From positions 1 to 64,000 of the forward strand of contig DASVCS010000057.1 of NCBI GenBank assembly GCA_036381495.1: DNA of 64,000 bases, in the 5' to 3' direction. The notes under the pieces were generated by a model. The model saw nothing but the letters and a program-made list of their open reading frames with translations, was not told the origin of the DNA and searched no databases. Of the stretch, positions 27,805 through 36,211 are shown in pieces. The position numbers and the translations under genes are program-made. The stretch's first letter is position 1. Every line of letters begins with the position of its first letter. Source of the stretch: DASVCS01 sp036381495 (GTDB lineage Bacteria; Gemmatimonadota; Gemmatimonadetes; Longimicrobiales; RSA9).

Positions 27805-28317
27805 CTACGACTGGTGTTGCAGCACGCGGGCGCCGACCTCGGCGTCCTCGTCGGCGTCGGTGTTCCGGCGCTCCTCGACCTCGTCCGGATCCTCGACCAG
27901 GACGGGCCGCCGCGGCTCCGAAGTGTTGTTCTTCGTGACGTTGCCGTTGAAGAAGCCGCCCTTCGAGATGATGAGCGAGTCGGTCTGGATGTTCCCCGTG
28001 ACGCGACCGGTCGCGGTGATCTCCACGTTGCCGGTCGCGATCATGTTGCCGTGGTAACTGCCCATCACGATCGCGTCGACGGTGCGGACGTCCGCGATGA
28101 CGATGCCCCGCTCACCAATGACGAGCTTGCCACCGACATCCAGTTCGCCGCCGATCTCGCACTGGATCTCGATCGAGTCCGCGATCTGGAACTTGCCTTC
28201 GATCTTGGCGTGGTCGCCGCCGATCGAAAGTAGCGTGCGTGTGCCGCCGCCGGGCAGCGGGCCGCCTCCGTTCTCGAATATTCCGTCCACCTTGATCTGT
28301 TGGTTGCGCGCGAGCAT
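27805..28317 (-). CDS. Bactofilin (polymer-forming cytoskeletal protein), longer paralogue
   Basis: A 170-aa bactofilin. The N-terminal lead (LARNQQIKVDGIFENGGG) precedes the beta-helix core (about residues 35-130) with the turns IEGKFQIADSIEIQCEIGG, LVIGERGIVIADVRT and VTGNIQTDSLIISKGGFFNG. The tail (130-170) is acidic and charged. A strong GAGAGGGG lies before the ATG at 28317. It is the first gene of the two-gene bactofilin operon and diverges from the JAMM-DinG gene across 192 bases. Confidence 0.88.
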   Translation of the reverse strand: MLARNQQIKVDGIFENGGGPLPGGGTRTLLSIGGDHAKIEGKFQIADSIEIQCEIGGELDVGGKLVIGERGIVIADVRTVDAIVMGSYHGNMIATGNVEITATGRVTGNIQTDSLIISKGGFFNGNVTKNNTSEPRRPVLVEDPDEVEERRNTDADEDAEVGARVLQHQS

Positions 28318-28326
28318 CGGGCCCCT

Positions 28327-28363
28327 CTCTCGGTGGGAACAGGTACTGAATTCCAACCGAGAG
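28327..28363. promoter_or_regulatory. Inverted repeat in the bactofilin/helicase divergent region
   Basis: CTCTCGGT (28327-28334) is inverted as ACCGAGAG (28356-28363). An overlapping short palindrome CCGAGA-g-TCTCGG follows at 28357-28369. It lies just upstream of the bactofilin start and could be an operator; no regulator is implied. The rest of the 192-base gap shows nothing I can name. Confidence 0.3.
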
Positions 28364-28509
28364 TCTCGGACGGGGGTGGAAAAACTTGAGGGGCGGAGGT
28401 TGCGCGAGTGTTCCATTTCGTGCCGAACGGTGGGGGCGGCCGGATCCGTGTGGCGGCGCCGGGCACCCGTGGGGGCGGGCCGGGGTAGGAAAGCGCGCAA
28501 TTCCGCGCC

Positions 28510-31074
28510 GTGCACAGCTCCAACAGGCAGGCGATCCCGCAAGTGTCCCGAGTTCTTCATCTGAGTGGCGCGGCCGCGCGGCACATGCGCGCGGAGATCG
28601 CGGAGGCGCGCGGCAACGAGGTCTGCTTCGTGGCGCGGGTGGGCGAGGCGGGGGAGGTGTACGGCGCGGAGGTCGTCGCGCGGGGGAACCGGAACGCGGT
28701 GGTGGCCGCGGTACGGGACGTCGAGGCCGGGATGCTGGTGATCCACAACCACCCGACGGGCGTCCTGGAGCCGTCGGACCCGGACCTCACGGTCGCCGCG
28801 GAACTCCATGCGCGCGGGGTGGGGCTCGCGATCACGGACAACGACGTGAGCGAGCTGTACGTCGTGGTCGAACCGGCGCCGCGTAGTGAACGGGAGCTGC
28901 TGGACCCCGGAGAAATCGAGGCGGCGCTCGCGCCCGGGGGGGCGCTGGGACGCGCGCACCCGTCGTACGAGGACCGGCCGATGCAGCGCGAATTTGCGCT
29001 CGCGGTGGCGGCGGCGTACAACGAAGGCGGCGTGACGCTCGCGGAGGCGGGGACGGGGACGGGGAAGTCGGTCGCGTACCTGCTTCCGGCGATTCGCTGG
29101 GCGATGGCGAACCGGGAGCGCACGGTGGTCTCGACGAACACGATCAACCTCCAGGAGCAGCTCGTCGAGAAGGACCTGCCGTTCCTGCGGCGGGCGCTGG
29201 CCGAGCCGTTCCGCTTCGCGCTGGTGAAGGGGCGGCGCAACTACATCTCGATCCGGCGTGCGCGGCTGGCCGCGCAGAGCGCGGCCGTGCTCTTCGACGA
29301 TGCGCAGCGCGCGGAGCTGGAGGCGATCCTGAGCTGGATCGATCACACGCGGGACGGCTCGCTCCAGGACCTGTCGTTCCAGCCCACGTCCGAGGTGTGG
29401 GACGAAGTGGCGAGCGAGTCCGATGTCTGTCTGCGGGCGCGCTGCCCGCACTTCGATGCCTGCTTCTATCAGCGGGCGCGGCGGGATGCGGCGCACGCGG
29501 ACGTACTCGTGGTCAATCACCACCTGTTGTTCAGTGATCTTGCCGTGCGCCGTGCGCAGGGGAACTACACGGCGCAGGCGGTCCTTCCGCCGTACGGCCG
29601 CGTCGTTCTGGATGAGGCGCACAATCTCGAAGATGCGGCGACGCGTCACCTCGGCGCATCGTTCTCGCGGCGGACGCTGCTGCGTCTCCTCGGTCGGCTG
29701 GATCGGCGGGGGCGGGGGGTGCTCCCGGCCGTCGAGGAGCGTCTGAAGGCGGGACCGGACGACCTGCTCCAGCAGGACGCTCTGCGCCAGGTCTCGATGA
29801 GGGTGCGTCCCGCGGTCGAGCGCGCGCGGGAGCGGACGGCCGCGCTCTTCGATGGACTCGAAGCGTTGGTGGCCGAGGCGGAGGACGGCGTGGTGCGGAT
29901 CGACGCGGAGGCGATGGCGCGGCCCGACTGGAGCGGGCGGCTCGTCCCGGATGCCGAAGATCTGGCGATCGTGCTCGACGAGCTCGCGCGCGAGCTGGAT
30001 CGGCTGCGTGAACGCATCCTCCTCGACACCCGTTGGAGCGATGCGCTCGAAGAGCAGCTCCTCGAGCTGCAAGCCACCGCCGGCCGTACGCGGACGGCGC
30101 TGGACGCGCTCCGACTGCTGTTCCGCTCCGCGGCCGATGAACCGGTTGCGATGGTCCGGTGGATCGAGCGACGAGGGCGGGGCGGCGACGGGGCGGACGC
30201 CGGCGCCCGCGCCGGCCGGAGCACCGTGGTCGCGAACGTCGCGCCGGTGGACATCTCGGAACTGCTCCGGGAGGGGCTCTTCGAGCGGGTGGACACGGCG
30301 GTGCTGACGTCGGCGACGCTGACGACGCGCGACGGCTTCGACTTCGTCAGGCGCCGCATCGGGCTGGCGGCCGGCGGACTGAAGGTCCGCACATCGGTCT
30401 ACCCATCCCCGTTCGACTACGAGGAACAGGCACTGGTGGCGATCCCGACGGACCTGCCGGTACCGGGCGGTGGCCAGAGCGCGGCGTTCGATGCGGCGAC
30501 GGCGCGCGTGGTCGAGGCACTCGCCGAGGTGTGCGACGGGGGGCTCTTCGTCCTCTTCACCGCGCATCGCTCGCTACGCCGCGTCGCCACGGACCTGCGG
30601 CGTCGGGAGGTGGACCGAAACTGGCCGCTGTTCGTGCAGGGAGAGGGCCCACGCGCACGCCTCGTCGAGCACTTCGCGGCATCGGGGCACGGCATCCTGC
30701 TCGGCGTGGCGTCGTTCTGGGAGGGTGTCGACGTGCCGGGCCGCCCGCTCCGTGGGCTCGTGATCCCCAAGCTGCCGTTCAAGGTTCCGAGCGAGCCGCT
30801 GACCGCCGCGCGGACGGAGGCGATCCGGCGCGAGGGCGGTGACGGGTTCTACGACTACGCGCTCCCCCACGCCGCGCTCCGACTCAAGCAGGGATTCGGC
30901 CGCCTGATCCGCTCCCGGACGGATCACGGCGTGATCGTCCTGCTCGACCGCCGCATCATCGAGAAGGGCTACGGCCGCTACTTCCTCGAGTCGCTTCCCC
31001 CCGCGCCGGTCCGGGCGGCACCCTGGCACGAGCTGCTCCCGGCGCTCCGCGGGTTCTACGGCGCGCACGCCTAG
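28510..31074 (+). CDS. JAMM-domain / DinG-family helicase fusion
   Basis: An 854-aa two-part protein. Residues 15-135 form a RadC/JAB-like JAMM domain with an intact H-x-H-x10-D metal motif in HNHPTGVLEPSDPD (His79, His81, Asp92). From about 150 it is an XPD/DinG superfamily-2 helicase: Walker A GTGTGKS (181-187), DEAH (368-371), and the C-terminal helicase domain with VLTSATLTT, GSFWEGVD-type VASFWEGVDVPG and KQGFGRLIRS. The Fe-S cluster site is incomplete. Cys307-x4-Cys312-x5-Cys318 match the last three ligands of DinG, but the first ligand position after KGRRNY is Ser247. The GTG start at 28510 has no clear ribosome binding site; GTG 28543 is an alternative. A role in DNA repair or R-loop removal is inferred from the family. 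Confidence 0.88.
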   Translation: MHSSNRQAIPQVSRVLHLSGAAARHMRAEIAEARGNEVCFVARVGEAGEVYGAEVVARGNRNAVVAAVRDVEAGMLVIHNHPTGVLEPSDPDLTVAAELHARGVGLAITDNDVSELYVVVEPAPRSERELLDPGEIEAALAPGGALGRAHPSYEDRPMQREFALAVAAAYNEGGVTLAEAGTGTGKSVAYLLPAIRWAMANRERTVVSTNTINLQEQLVEKDLPFLRRALAEPFRFALVKGRRNYISIRRARLAAQSAAVLFDDAQRAELEAILSWIDHTRDGSLQDLSFQPTSEVWDEVASESDVCLRARCPHFDACFYQRARRDAAHADVLVVNHHLLFSDLAVRRAQGNYTAQAVLPPYGRVVLDEAHNLEDAATRHLGASFSRRTLLRLLGRLDRRGRGVLPAVEERLKAGPDDLLQQDALRQVSMRVRPAVERARERTAALFDGLEALVAEAEDGVVRIDAEAMARPDWSGRLVPDAEDLAIVLDELARELDRLRERILLDTRWSDALEEQLLELQATAGRTRTALDALRLLFRSAADEPVAMVRWIERRGRGGDGADAGARAGRSTVVANVAPVDISELLREGLFERVDTAVLTSATLTTRDGFDFVRRRIGLAAGGLKVRTSVYPSPFDYEEQALVAIPTDLPVPGGGQSAAFDAATARVVEALAEVCDGGLFVLFTAHRSLRRVATDLRRREVDRNWPLFVQGEGPRARLVEHFAASGHGILLGVASFWEGVDVPGRPLRGLVIPKLPFKVPSEPLTAARTEAIRREGGDGFYDYALPHAALRLKQGFGRLIRSRTDHGVIVLLDRRIIEKGYGRYFLESLPPAPVRAAPWHELLPALRGFYGAHA

Positions 31075-31155
31075 CGCGGTCGTCTCGTCACTGCGGCGGT
31101 CCGGCGCGGTCTGGCGTCATGGCGGCGCGACGCATAGACTGAGGAGATCGGTGAA

Positions 31156-31809
31156 ATGCCGGGATTCCAGCGCAGGGCCATGAACGCGAAACCGACGAAG
31201 ATCATCTGCGTGGGGCGCAACTATGCCGCACACGCGCGGGAACTCGGCAACGCCGTCCCCGACCGGCCGCTCCTCTTTCTGAAGCCGCCATCGGCGCGGA
31301 TCGGGGATGGCGAGGCGATCGTACTCCCCGCCGATTCTCGCCGGGTGGAGCACGAGGGCGAGATCGCGGTGATCATCGGCCGGCGTGCACGCGATGTTTC
31401 CGAGGCCGAGGCGCTGGCCGCCGTGGCCGCGTACGCCCCGCTGAACGATGTGACGGCGCGTGATCTCCAGCGCCTCGATGACCAGTGGACGCGCGCGAAG
31501 GGGTTCGATACCTTCTGCCCGGTCGGGCCCTACGTCGCGGCGGAGCGGGACTGGCGGTCGCTGGAGGTGATCTGCCGTGTCAACGGAGAGCTGCGGCAGC
31601 ACGGCCGGGCATCGGAGATGACGTTCGGCATCCCGATGCTGGTCTCCTACATCAGCCGGATCATGACGCTCGAGCCGGGCGACATCATCGCCACCGGGAC
31701 GCCGGAGGGCGTCGGCCCGCTCAAGCCGGGCGACACCGTCGAGGTCGAGCTGTTGGGGTTGGCGAACGTGCGTTCTCCGGTGATCGCGCGGCCGGAGGAG
31801 CGGTCGTAG
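31156..31809 (+). CDS. Fumarylacetoacetate hydrolase family protein
   Basis: A 217-aa FAH-domain protein; the family cleaves or decarboxylates beta-diketo acids such as acylpyruvates, or tautomerises oxaloacetate. Signatures are ICVGRNYAAHARELGN, FLKPPSARIGDG, VEHEGEIAVIIGRRAR with the metal-binding Glu pair, APLNDVTARDLQ, WTRAKGFDTFCPVGPY and GDIIATGTPEGVGPLKPGD. The length fits the short single-domain YcgM/FAHD1 group. GAGGAG precedes ATG 31156; ATG 31180 is an alternative. The exact substrate is not predictable. It is a single gene between the helicase and the aminotransferase. Confidence 0.9.
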   Translation: MPGFQRRAMNAKPTKIICVGRNYAAHARELGNAVPDRPLLFLKPPSARIGDGEAIVLPADSRRVEHEGEIAVIIGRRARDVSEAEALAAVAAYAPLNDVTARDLQRLDDQWTRAKGFDTFCPVGPYVAAERDWRSLEVICRVNGELRQHGRASEMTFGIPMLVSYISRIMTLEPGDIIATGTPEGVGPLKPGDTVEVELLGLANVRSPVIARPEERS

Positions 31810-32004
31810 TGAACCCGGCTCCGCGCGGGCACGTCATCGGCCCGGCCATCCGGCTCTCGCTCCGGTCGATTCGAATGGGTTCTCGACCCGCCTGCGGCGG
31901 ACCCTGGAGCATGAAACGGCCGTTCGCGCACGAGCACGCGCACGCGCTCGCGGACGAGTTTCTTTATCAGGCAGGAGTGCCGCGGATTCCGTAGGCGCAC
32001 GGTC

Positions 32005-32027
32005 GAGGCGCGCAACTTGCGCCCCTC
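32005..32027. repeat. Inverted repeat upstream of the aminotransferase gene
   Basis: The 13-base palindrome GCGCAA-c-TTGCGC is flanked by GAGG and CCTC, giving a longer imperfect symmetry. It sits directly before the ribosome binding site and could be an operator or a leader hairpin. The remaining 195 bases back to the FAH gene show nothing recognisable. Confidence 0.35.
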
Positions 32028-32033
32028 GCGGAG

Positions 32034-33218
32034 ATGGAAACGATGATCACGACAACGATGCCCGCCCTGGCGAGCCGGTTCGAGACGTTCCCGGCCTACC
32101 CCCTGGCCGACGTGCCGCAGATCAAGCGGGATCTGCGGACACGCGGCGTGGACGTGATCGACCTCGGCGCGGGCGATGCCGACCTCGCGCCGCCGCCCGC
32201 CGCAGTCGAGGCGCTGGTCGCGGCCGCCCGCGAGCCGAGCATGAGCCGGTATGCGTTCCAACTCGGTCTGCCGGCGTACCGCGAGGCGATCGCGACGTGG
32301 ATGGAGCGTCGCTTCGGCGTGCGGCTCGATCCGTTCACCGAGGTACTCCCGGTCATCGGCTCGAAGGAGGCGATCGCGCACCTGGCCTTCTGCTACGTCG
32401 GTCCGGGCGATGCGACGATCGTTCCGGATCCGGGCTACCAGCCGTACGTGGGCGGCACACTGCTGGCCGGCGGCACGCCGCACGCCGTACCGTTGCGGCC
32501 CGAGAACGATTTCCTGATCCCGTTGGACGAGCTGCCCGGCGAAGTGGTCCGGCGCGCCCGAGTGCTCTACCTCAACTACCCGAACAACCCGACGGCGGCG
32601 ATCGCGCCGCGGTCGTACCTCGAGCAGGCGGTCGCGTTCTGCCGCGAGCACGGGATCCTGCTGGCGTACGACAACGCGTACAGCGAGATCGCGTTCGACG
32701 ACTACCGCCCGCCGAGCATCTTCGAGATCGAGGGGGCGAAGGAGGTCGCGGTCGAGTTCCATTCGTTCTCTAAGACGTACAACATGACGGGCTGGCGGAT
32801 CGGCTGGGCGGCGGGAGGCGCGGCCGCGATCTCGGCGTTGTCGCGGGTGAAGTCGTTCATCGACACCGGCGTGTTCCTGGGGATTCAGGCGGCGGCACGG
32901 GCAGCGCTCGAGTCGTATGCGGCGTGGGTCCCCGGCAACGTGGCGGTCTTCCGGGAACGGCGGGATGCGGCGGTCGCGGCGCTGCGGGCGCAGGGGTTCG
33001 AGGTCACGCCGCCGAACGCGACGCTGTACCTGTGGGTGCCGACACCCGAGGGGACCGGCTCCGAGGCGTTCGCGCGCCGGGCGTTGCTCGAGCAGGGCGT
33101 GGTCGTGATGCCGGGCGCCGCGCTGGGGCGCGGCGGCGAGGGATTCTTCCGACTGGCCCTCACGCAGCCGCCGGATCGGCTGCGTGAGGCGGCGCAGCGG
33201 CTCGGCCGACTCGGTTGA
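32034..33218 (+). CDS. Class I/II PLP aminotransferase, LL-diaminopimelate-aminotransferase-like
   Basis: A 394-aa fold-type I aminotransferase. The PLP Lys is in FHSFSKTYNMTGWRIGWAAG (Lys247), with LYLNYPNNPTAA and LAYDNAYSEIAFD as substrate and cofactor segments, and FFRLAL carrying the carboxylate-binding Arg. The opening LADVPQIKRDLRTRGVDVIDLGAGDADLAPP and the SKTYNMTGWRIG form are typical of LL-DAP aminotransferases and related AspC-like enzymes. With lysA at 4.2 kb, a role in lysine or cell-wall DAP synthesis is plausible but unproven; aspartate or alanine aminotransferase activity are alternatives. ATG 32043 is a possible start, with GGAG nine bases upstream. Confidence 0.85.
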   Translation: METMITTTMPALASRFETFPAYPLADVPQIKRDLRTRGVDVIDLGAGDADLAPPPAAVEALVAAAREPSMSRYAFQLGLPAYREAIATWMERRFGVRLDPFTEVLPVIGSKEAIAHLAFCYVGPGDATIVPDPGYQPYVGGTLLAGGTPHAVPLRPENDFLIPLDELPGEVVRRARVLYLNYPNNPTAAIAPRSYLEQAVAFCREHGILLAYDNAYSEIAFDDYRPPSIFEIEGAKEVAVEFHSFSKTYNMTGWRIGWAAGGAAAISALSRVKSFIDTGVFLGIQAAARAALESYAAWVPGNVAVFRERRDAAVAALRAQGFEVTPPNATLYLWVPTPEGTGSEAFARRALLEQGVVVMPGAALGRGGEGFFRLALTQPPDRLREAAQRLGRLG

Positions 33219-33260
33219 GCGACCGGAACCGGCGACGACGGGCGGGTTAGAAGGGGTATC

Positions 33261-34385
33261 ATGCAAGCGACCGTCCGGAAACCTCTCTCAGTGCCGCCGA
33301 CGCGGCGCCCGCCGGCCACGCCGCCGCCGAAGCTGACGCCGACGCGTCCGGACCCGCGCTCGGGGCGGGGCGCCTGGGCGCTCGCGCTGCTCACATCGAT
33401 CGTTCTCCACCTCCTCTTGCTGCTGTTCCTCTCCCGGCTGTATCGGATCCCCGGCGGCAGCGCCGGCCTCACAGCGTTGTCGGACATGGAAGCGCCGGAC
33501 ATCGAGATCATTCGGCTCATCCCGGTCGGCGCGCCCGCCACGCCGTCGGCCCGGGTGCCTCCGCCGGAGCCCGAGCGTGAGCGTGAGCGCGAGCACCCGG
33601 CAGCGCAGGACGCGATCGGCGGAGTCGCGCAGGCGCCGTCGTCGGCGGCGGACGAAGCCGCAGGAGTGGGTGAGGTCGGGGAGGAGCGTGAAACCGTGAC
33701 CGGAGCCGCGACCGGGGAAGCAAATGCATCAGCGACGGCTGCCGGGCGACTCCGTCCGCGCCTGGGCGACGGCCGGTTCTGGGTGCGGCCCGACGCGCCA
33801 CCACCGCCTGCGCCGAAGACGGAGATCGAGGTGGCGCGCGCGCGGATCTACAGCCGGCTTGCCGAGCTCAACGACTCGCTGGCCGCCGAGGCAGGCGCCG
33901 CGGCGAGCGCCACCGACTGGACGGTCGAGGACGAGGATGGCGGGCGGTGGGGCATCTCGCCGGGCAAGCTACACCTGGGCAACATCACGATCCCACTGCC
34001 GTTCGGCTTCTCGCCCCCTCCGGGGCGGCGCGATGAGGTCCGCGAGCGCACGCGGCAGGATGCCGAGATTCGCAACCAGGCCGCGCGCCAGGACGCGAGA
34101 GAGGTCCGGGACGAGCGGATGAAGGCGATCCGCGAGCGCAAGGAGAACGAGCGCGCGACGGGCAGCGCCGGCAGCAGTAAGACGGCGGGCTCGACCGGCA
34201 GCGATTCGAAGACGGGTTCAGGTTCCAAGACGGGTTCGGATTCGAAGACGGGTTCGGGCTCGAAGACGGGTTCGGGCTCGAAGACGGGTTCGGGCTCGAA
34301 GACGGGTTCGGGCTCCGGCTCGGCCGGCAAGGCGGGGCCGCCGCCGCCGAAGACGGGCTCGGGGTCGGGGAGCCGGGGCGGCTAG
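33261..34385 (+). CDS. TonB-like membrane-anchored protein lacking a TonB C-terminal domain
   Basis: A 374-aa protein. A Pro-rich cytoplasmic N-terminus precedes one transmembrane segment (WALALLTSIVLHLLLLLFLS, about residues 39-58) of the TonB type with a Ser/His face. The periplasmic part is Pro/Glu/Arg-rich, then a soluble region (about 170-255) with GISPGKLHLGNITIPLPFGF. A charged helix follows, and the tail consists of SKTGSG-type hexapeptides ending in Gly/Ser/Pro. No TonB C-terminal domain is visible, so energy transduction is doubtful. The stop (TAG) shares the palindrome CTAG with the stop of the convergent GH57 gene. Confidence 0.6.
   Translation: MQATVRKPLSVPPTRRPPATPPPKLTPTRPDPRSGRGAWALALLTSIVLHLLLLLFLSRLYRIPGGSAGLTALSDMEAPDIEIIRLIPVGAPATPSARVPPPEPEREREREHPAAQDAIGGVAQAPSSAADEAAGVGEVGEERETVTGAATGEANASATAAGRLRPRLGDGRFWVRPDAPPPPAPKTEIEVARARIYSRLAELNDSLAAEAGAAASATDWTVEDEDGGRWGISPGKLHLGNITIPLPFGFSPPPGRRDEVRERTRQDAEIRNQAARQDAREVRDERMKAIRERKENERATGSAGSSKTAGSTGSDSKTGSGSKTGSDSKTGSGSKTGSGSKTGSGSKTGSGSGSAGKAGPPPPKTGSGSGSRGG
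34215..34322. repeat. Six 18-bp units encoding GSxSKT hexapeptides
   Basis: Units begin at 34215, 34233, 34251, 34269, 34287 and 34305. Those at 34251, 34269 and 34287 are identical (GGTTCGGGCTCGAAGACG). The first two and the last diverge. The repeats stay in frame and form the Ser/Lys/Gly tail of the TonB-like protein. Confidence 0.92.
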
Positions 34386-36118
34386 GGGGCCGCGCCGGAC
34401 CGCCACAGCACCAGATCGAGTTCCGGGAAGATCATCCCGTCCCGGGCCTCCGCATCTCCCACGAACTTCCAATCTCCCGGCGTGAGATCTTCCTGCCGCT
34501 CCTGCTTCCGGATCAGCTCGAGGGCGTGATCGAAGACGCGCAGATGCTGTGAGAAACGGAGCTGTGCGTAATCCTTCGCCGCCTGGGTGGAGATCAGGAA
34601 CTGCCAGTCCGAGGACTGGAGGAGGAGCAGTTCGCGGGCCGCGATTTCGAGCAGTCGGTGGATGATCCGATGGTCGCGATCGAGCCACCGATCGACCGTT
34701 TCGGTCAGTGTGAGTTCGGCGCGGTAGAGCTCGGGCCAGGTCCATTCGGTCTCGTGGTTCAGCCAGATGTAGTGGGAGCCGCCTTCACCCCAGGAGCCCT
34801 CCGGTAGGGCGACCTCGTCCTGGATATGGTGGTGGTCGAGGTATCCGCCGCCGGTCGTCAGTTCGAGTTCGGGGTCGCCGGCCATCTTTTCGAGGACGCG
34901 CACGATCCAATCGATGCCCTCGTGCCACCAGTGGCCGAAGAGCTCGGTGTCGAACGGCGCGACGACGATCCCCGGTTCATCGAAGAGTTCGCGGTGCTCG
35001 GCGAGGCGGTCGCGGACGAGGGTGTGGAAATGGGCGGCGTTCTCCTCGAGGCGTTCGGCGGCCATCTCGGGGACGTAATCGGCCTTCTCGCCGAGGCCGA
35101 TACCGCGGCCGGTCACGCGCCAGTACCGGTGTCCGCCGGGATGATGGCGCTTGTGGAACTCGAGGTACCAGCCGTCGCCGGGGTAGCCCCACTCGCCGCT
35201 CCAGACCTGGAGCGAGGCGGACGGCTCACGGGTGTACACGTGAACGGGGCGCTCGAGCGCGACGGCGGAATCGACCCGGTAGGCCGCGTTCGGCGTTCGG
35301 CTGATCTCCTCCGGCAGGATGCGTTCGCCGTACTTGCGGGCGTAGCGCTCGGCGAGGCGCCGCAGCGCGGGATGCCGCTGGGCGTAGGTGCCGAGTGCGT
35401 GCCCGCCCCGGAGGAGGTGCGTGTCGATGACGAAGTACTCGAGGCCTTCCTCGGCGAGGAACTCCTCGATACCGCGGCGGAGTCCGGGGCGGGGAAGATG
35501 CGGCCCGCCGACGGGCGGCGCCCAGTCATAGCGCGGCCGGTATGCGCATTCGGGGAGCCAGATTCCCCGCGGCGCCCGGCCGAAGTGGCGGCGATAGGCA
35601 TCGACGCCGAGGCGGATCTGCGCGCGCACCGACTCGTCGGTACCGAGGAGCGGGAGGTATCCGTGCGTCGCGGCGCTGGTGATGATCTCGATGGCGCCGA
35701 CGTCCTGGAGACGCCGGAGCGCGCCGATGATGTCGCGGTCGTACCGCTCACGGAAGTCGCTGAGGCGTTCGGTGAAGATCCGCTCCCAACGGTGGGCGAG
35801 GGCGGCGCGGTGCTCCTGTCCCTCCCAGGAGAAGACCTCCGCGTCGTGCGCGGCGGCCTCGGCGCGGGCTTCGAGCCAGGCGTCGAGTTCGTCCTGGAAG
35901 GCTTCGCTCGCGAGCTGCTCGGCGAGGATGGGTGTCATGCCGAGGGTGAGGCCGAAGCGGAGCCCGCGGTCGAGGAGCGTCTCGATGCCGCGGATCAGCG
36001 GAAGATAGCTCTCCGCCGCGGCCTCGCTCAGCCACTCGGTCCCGTGGGGCCAGCGGCCGTGCGCGAGGACGTAGGGGAGGTGGGAATGGAGCACGAACGT
36101 GAATGCGCCGAGCGTCAT
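34382..36118 (-). CDS. Glycoside hydrolase family 57, probable 1,4-alpha-glucan branching enzyme
   Basis: A 578-aa GH57 enzyme; members of this length with a DUF1957-type region branch glycogen. Five conserved regions are present: HSHLPYV (His11, His13), ATHGYLPLL, WLPECAY with candidate nucleophile Glu190, APFDTELFGHWWHEG with candidate acid/base Asp390, and the C-terminal helical part with the NHETEWTWPELY block. GAGG precedes the ATG at 36118. It diverges from the BON gene and converges with the TonB-like gene. No other glycogen gene is in the window, so alpha-amylase specificity cannot be excluded. Confidence 0.88.
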   Translation of the reverse strand: MTLGAFTFVLHSHLPYVLAHGRWPHGTEWLSEAAAESYLPLIRGIETLLDRGLRFGLTLGMTPILAEQLASEAFQDELDAWLEARAEAAAHDAEVFSWEGQEHRAALAHRWERIFTERLSDFRERYDRDIIGALRRLQDVGAIEIITSAATHGYLPLLGTDESVRAQIRLGVDAYRRHFGRAPRGIWLPECAYRPRYDWAPPVGGPHLPRPGLRRGIEEFLAEEGLEYFVIDTHLLRGGHALGTYAQRHPALRRLAERYARKYGERILPEEISRTPNAAYRVDSAVALERPVHVYTREPSASLQVWSGEWGYPGDGWYLEFHKRHHPGGHRYWRVTGRGIGLGEKADYVPEMAAERLEENAAHFHTLVRDRLAEHRELFDEPGIVVAPFDTELFGHWWHEGIDWIVRVLEKMAGDPELELTTGGGYLDHHHIQDEVALPEGSWGEGGSHYIWLNHETEWTWPELYRAELTLTETVDRWLDRDHRIIHRLLEIAARELLLLQSSDWQFLISTQAAKDYAQLRFSQHLRVFDHALELIRKQERQEDLTPGDWKFVGDAEARDGMIFPELDLVLWRSGAAP

Positions 36119-36211
36119 CGGGAAACCTCGGATCTCATGGACACGGGATGGTCTGCGACTTGCACCGACTGCGCCGCGTCCTTCAAGCTTCGTTCCCGCG
36201 GGAGAGGCAGG

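Noticed and set aside
33261..34385. Functional TonB
   Set aside because: No C-terminal TonB domain follows; the sequence ends in SKTGSG repeats.
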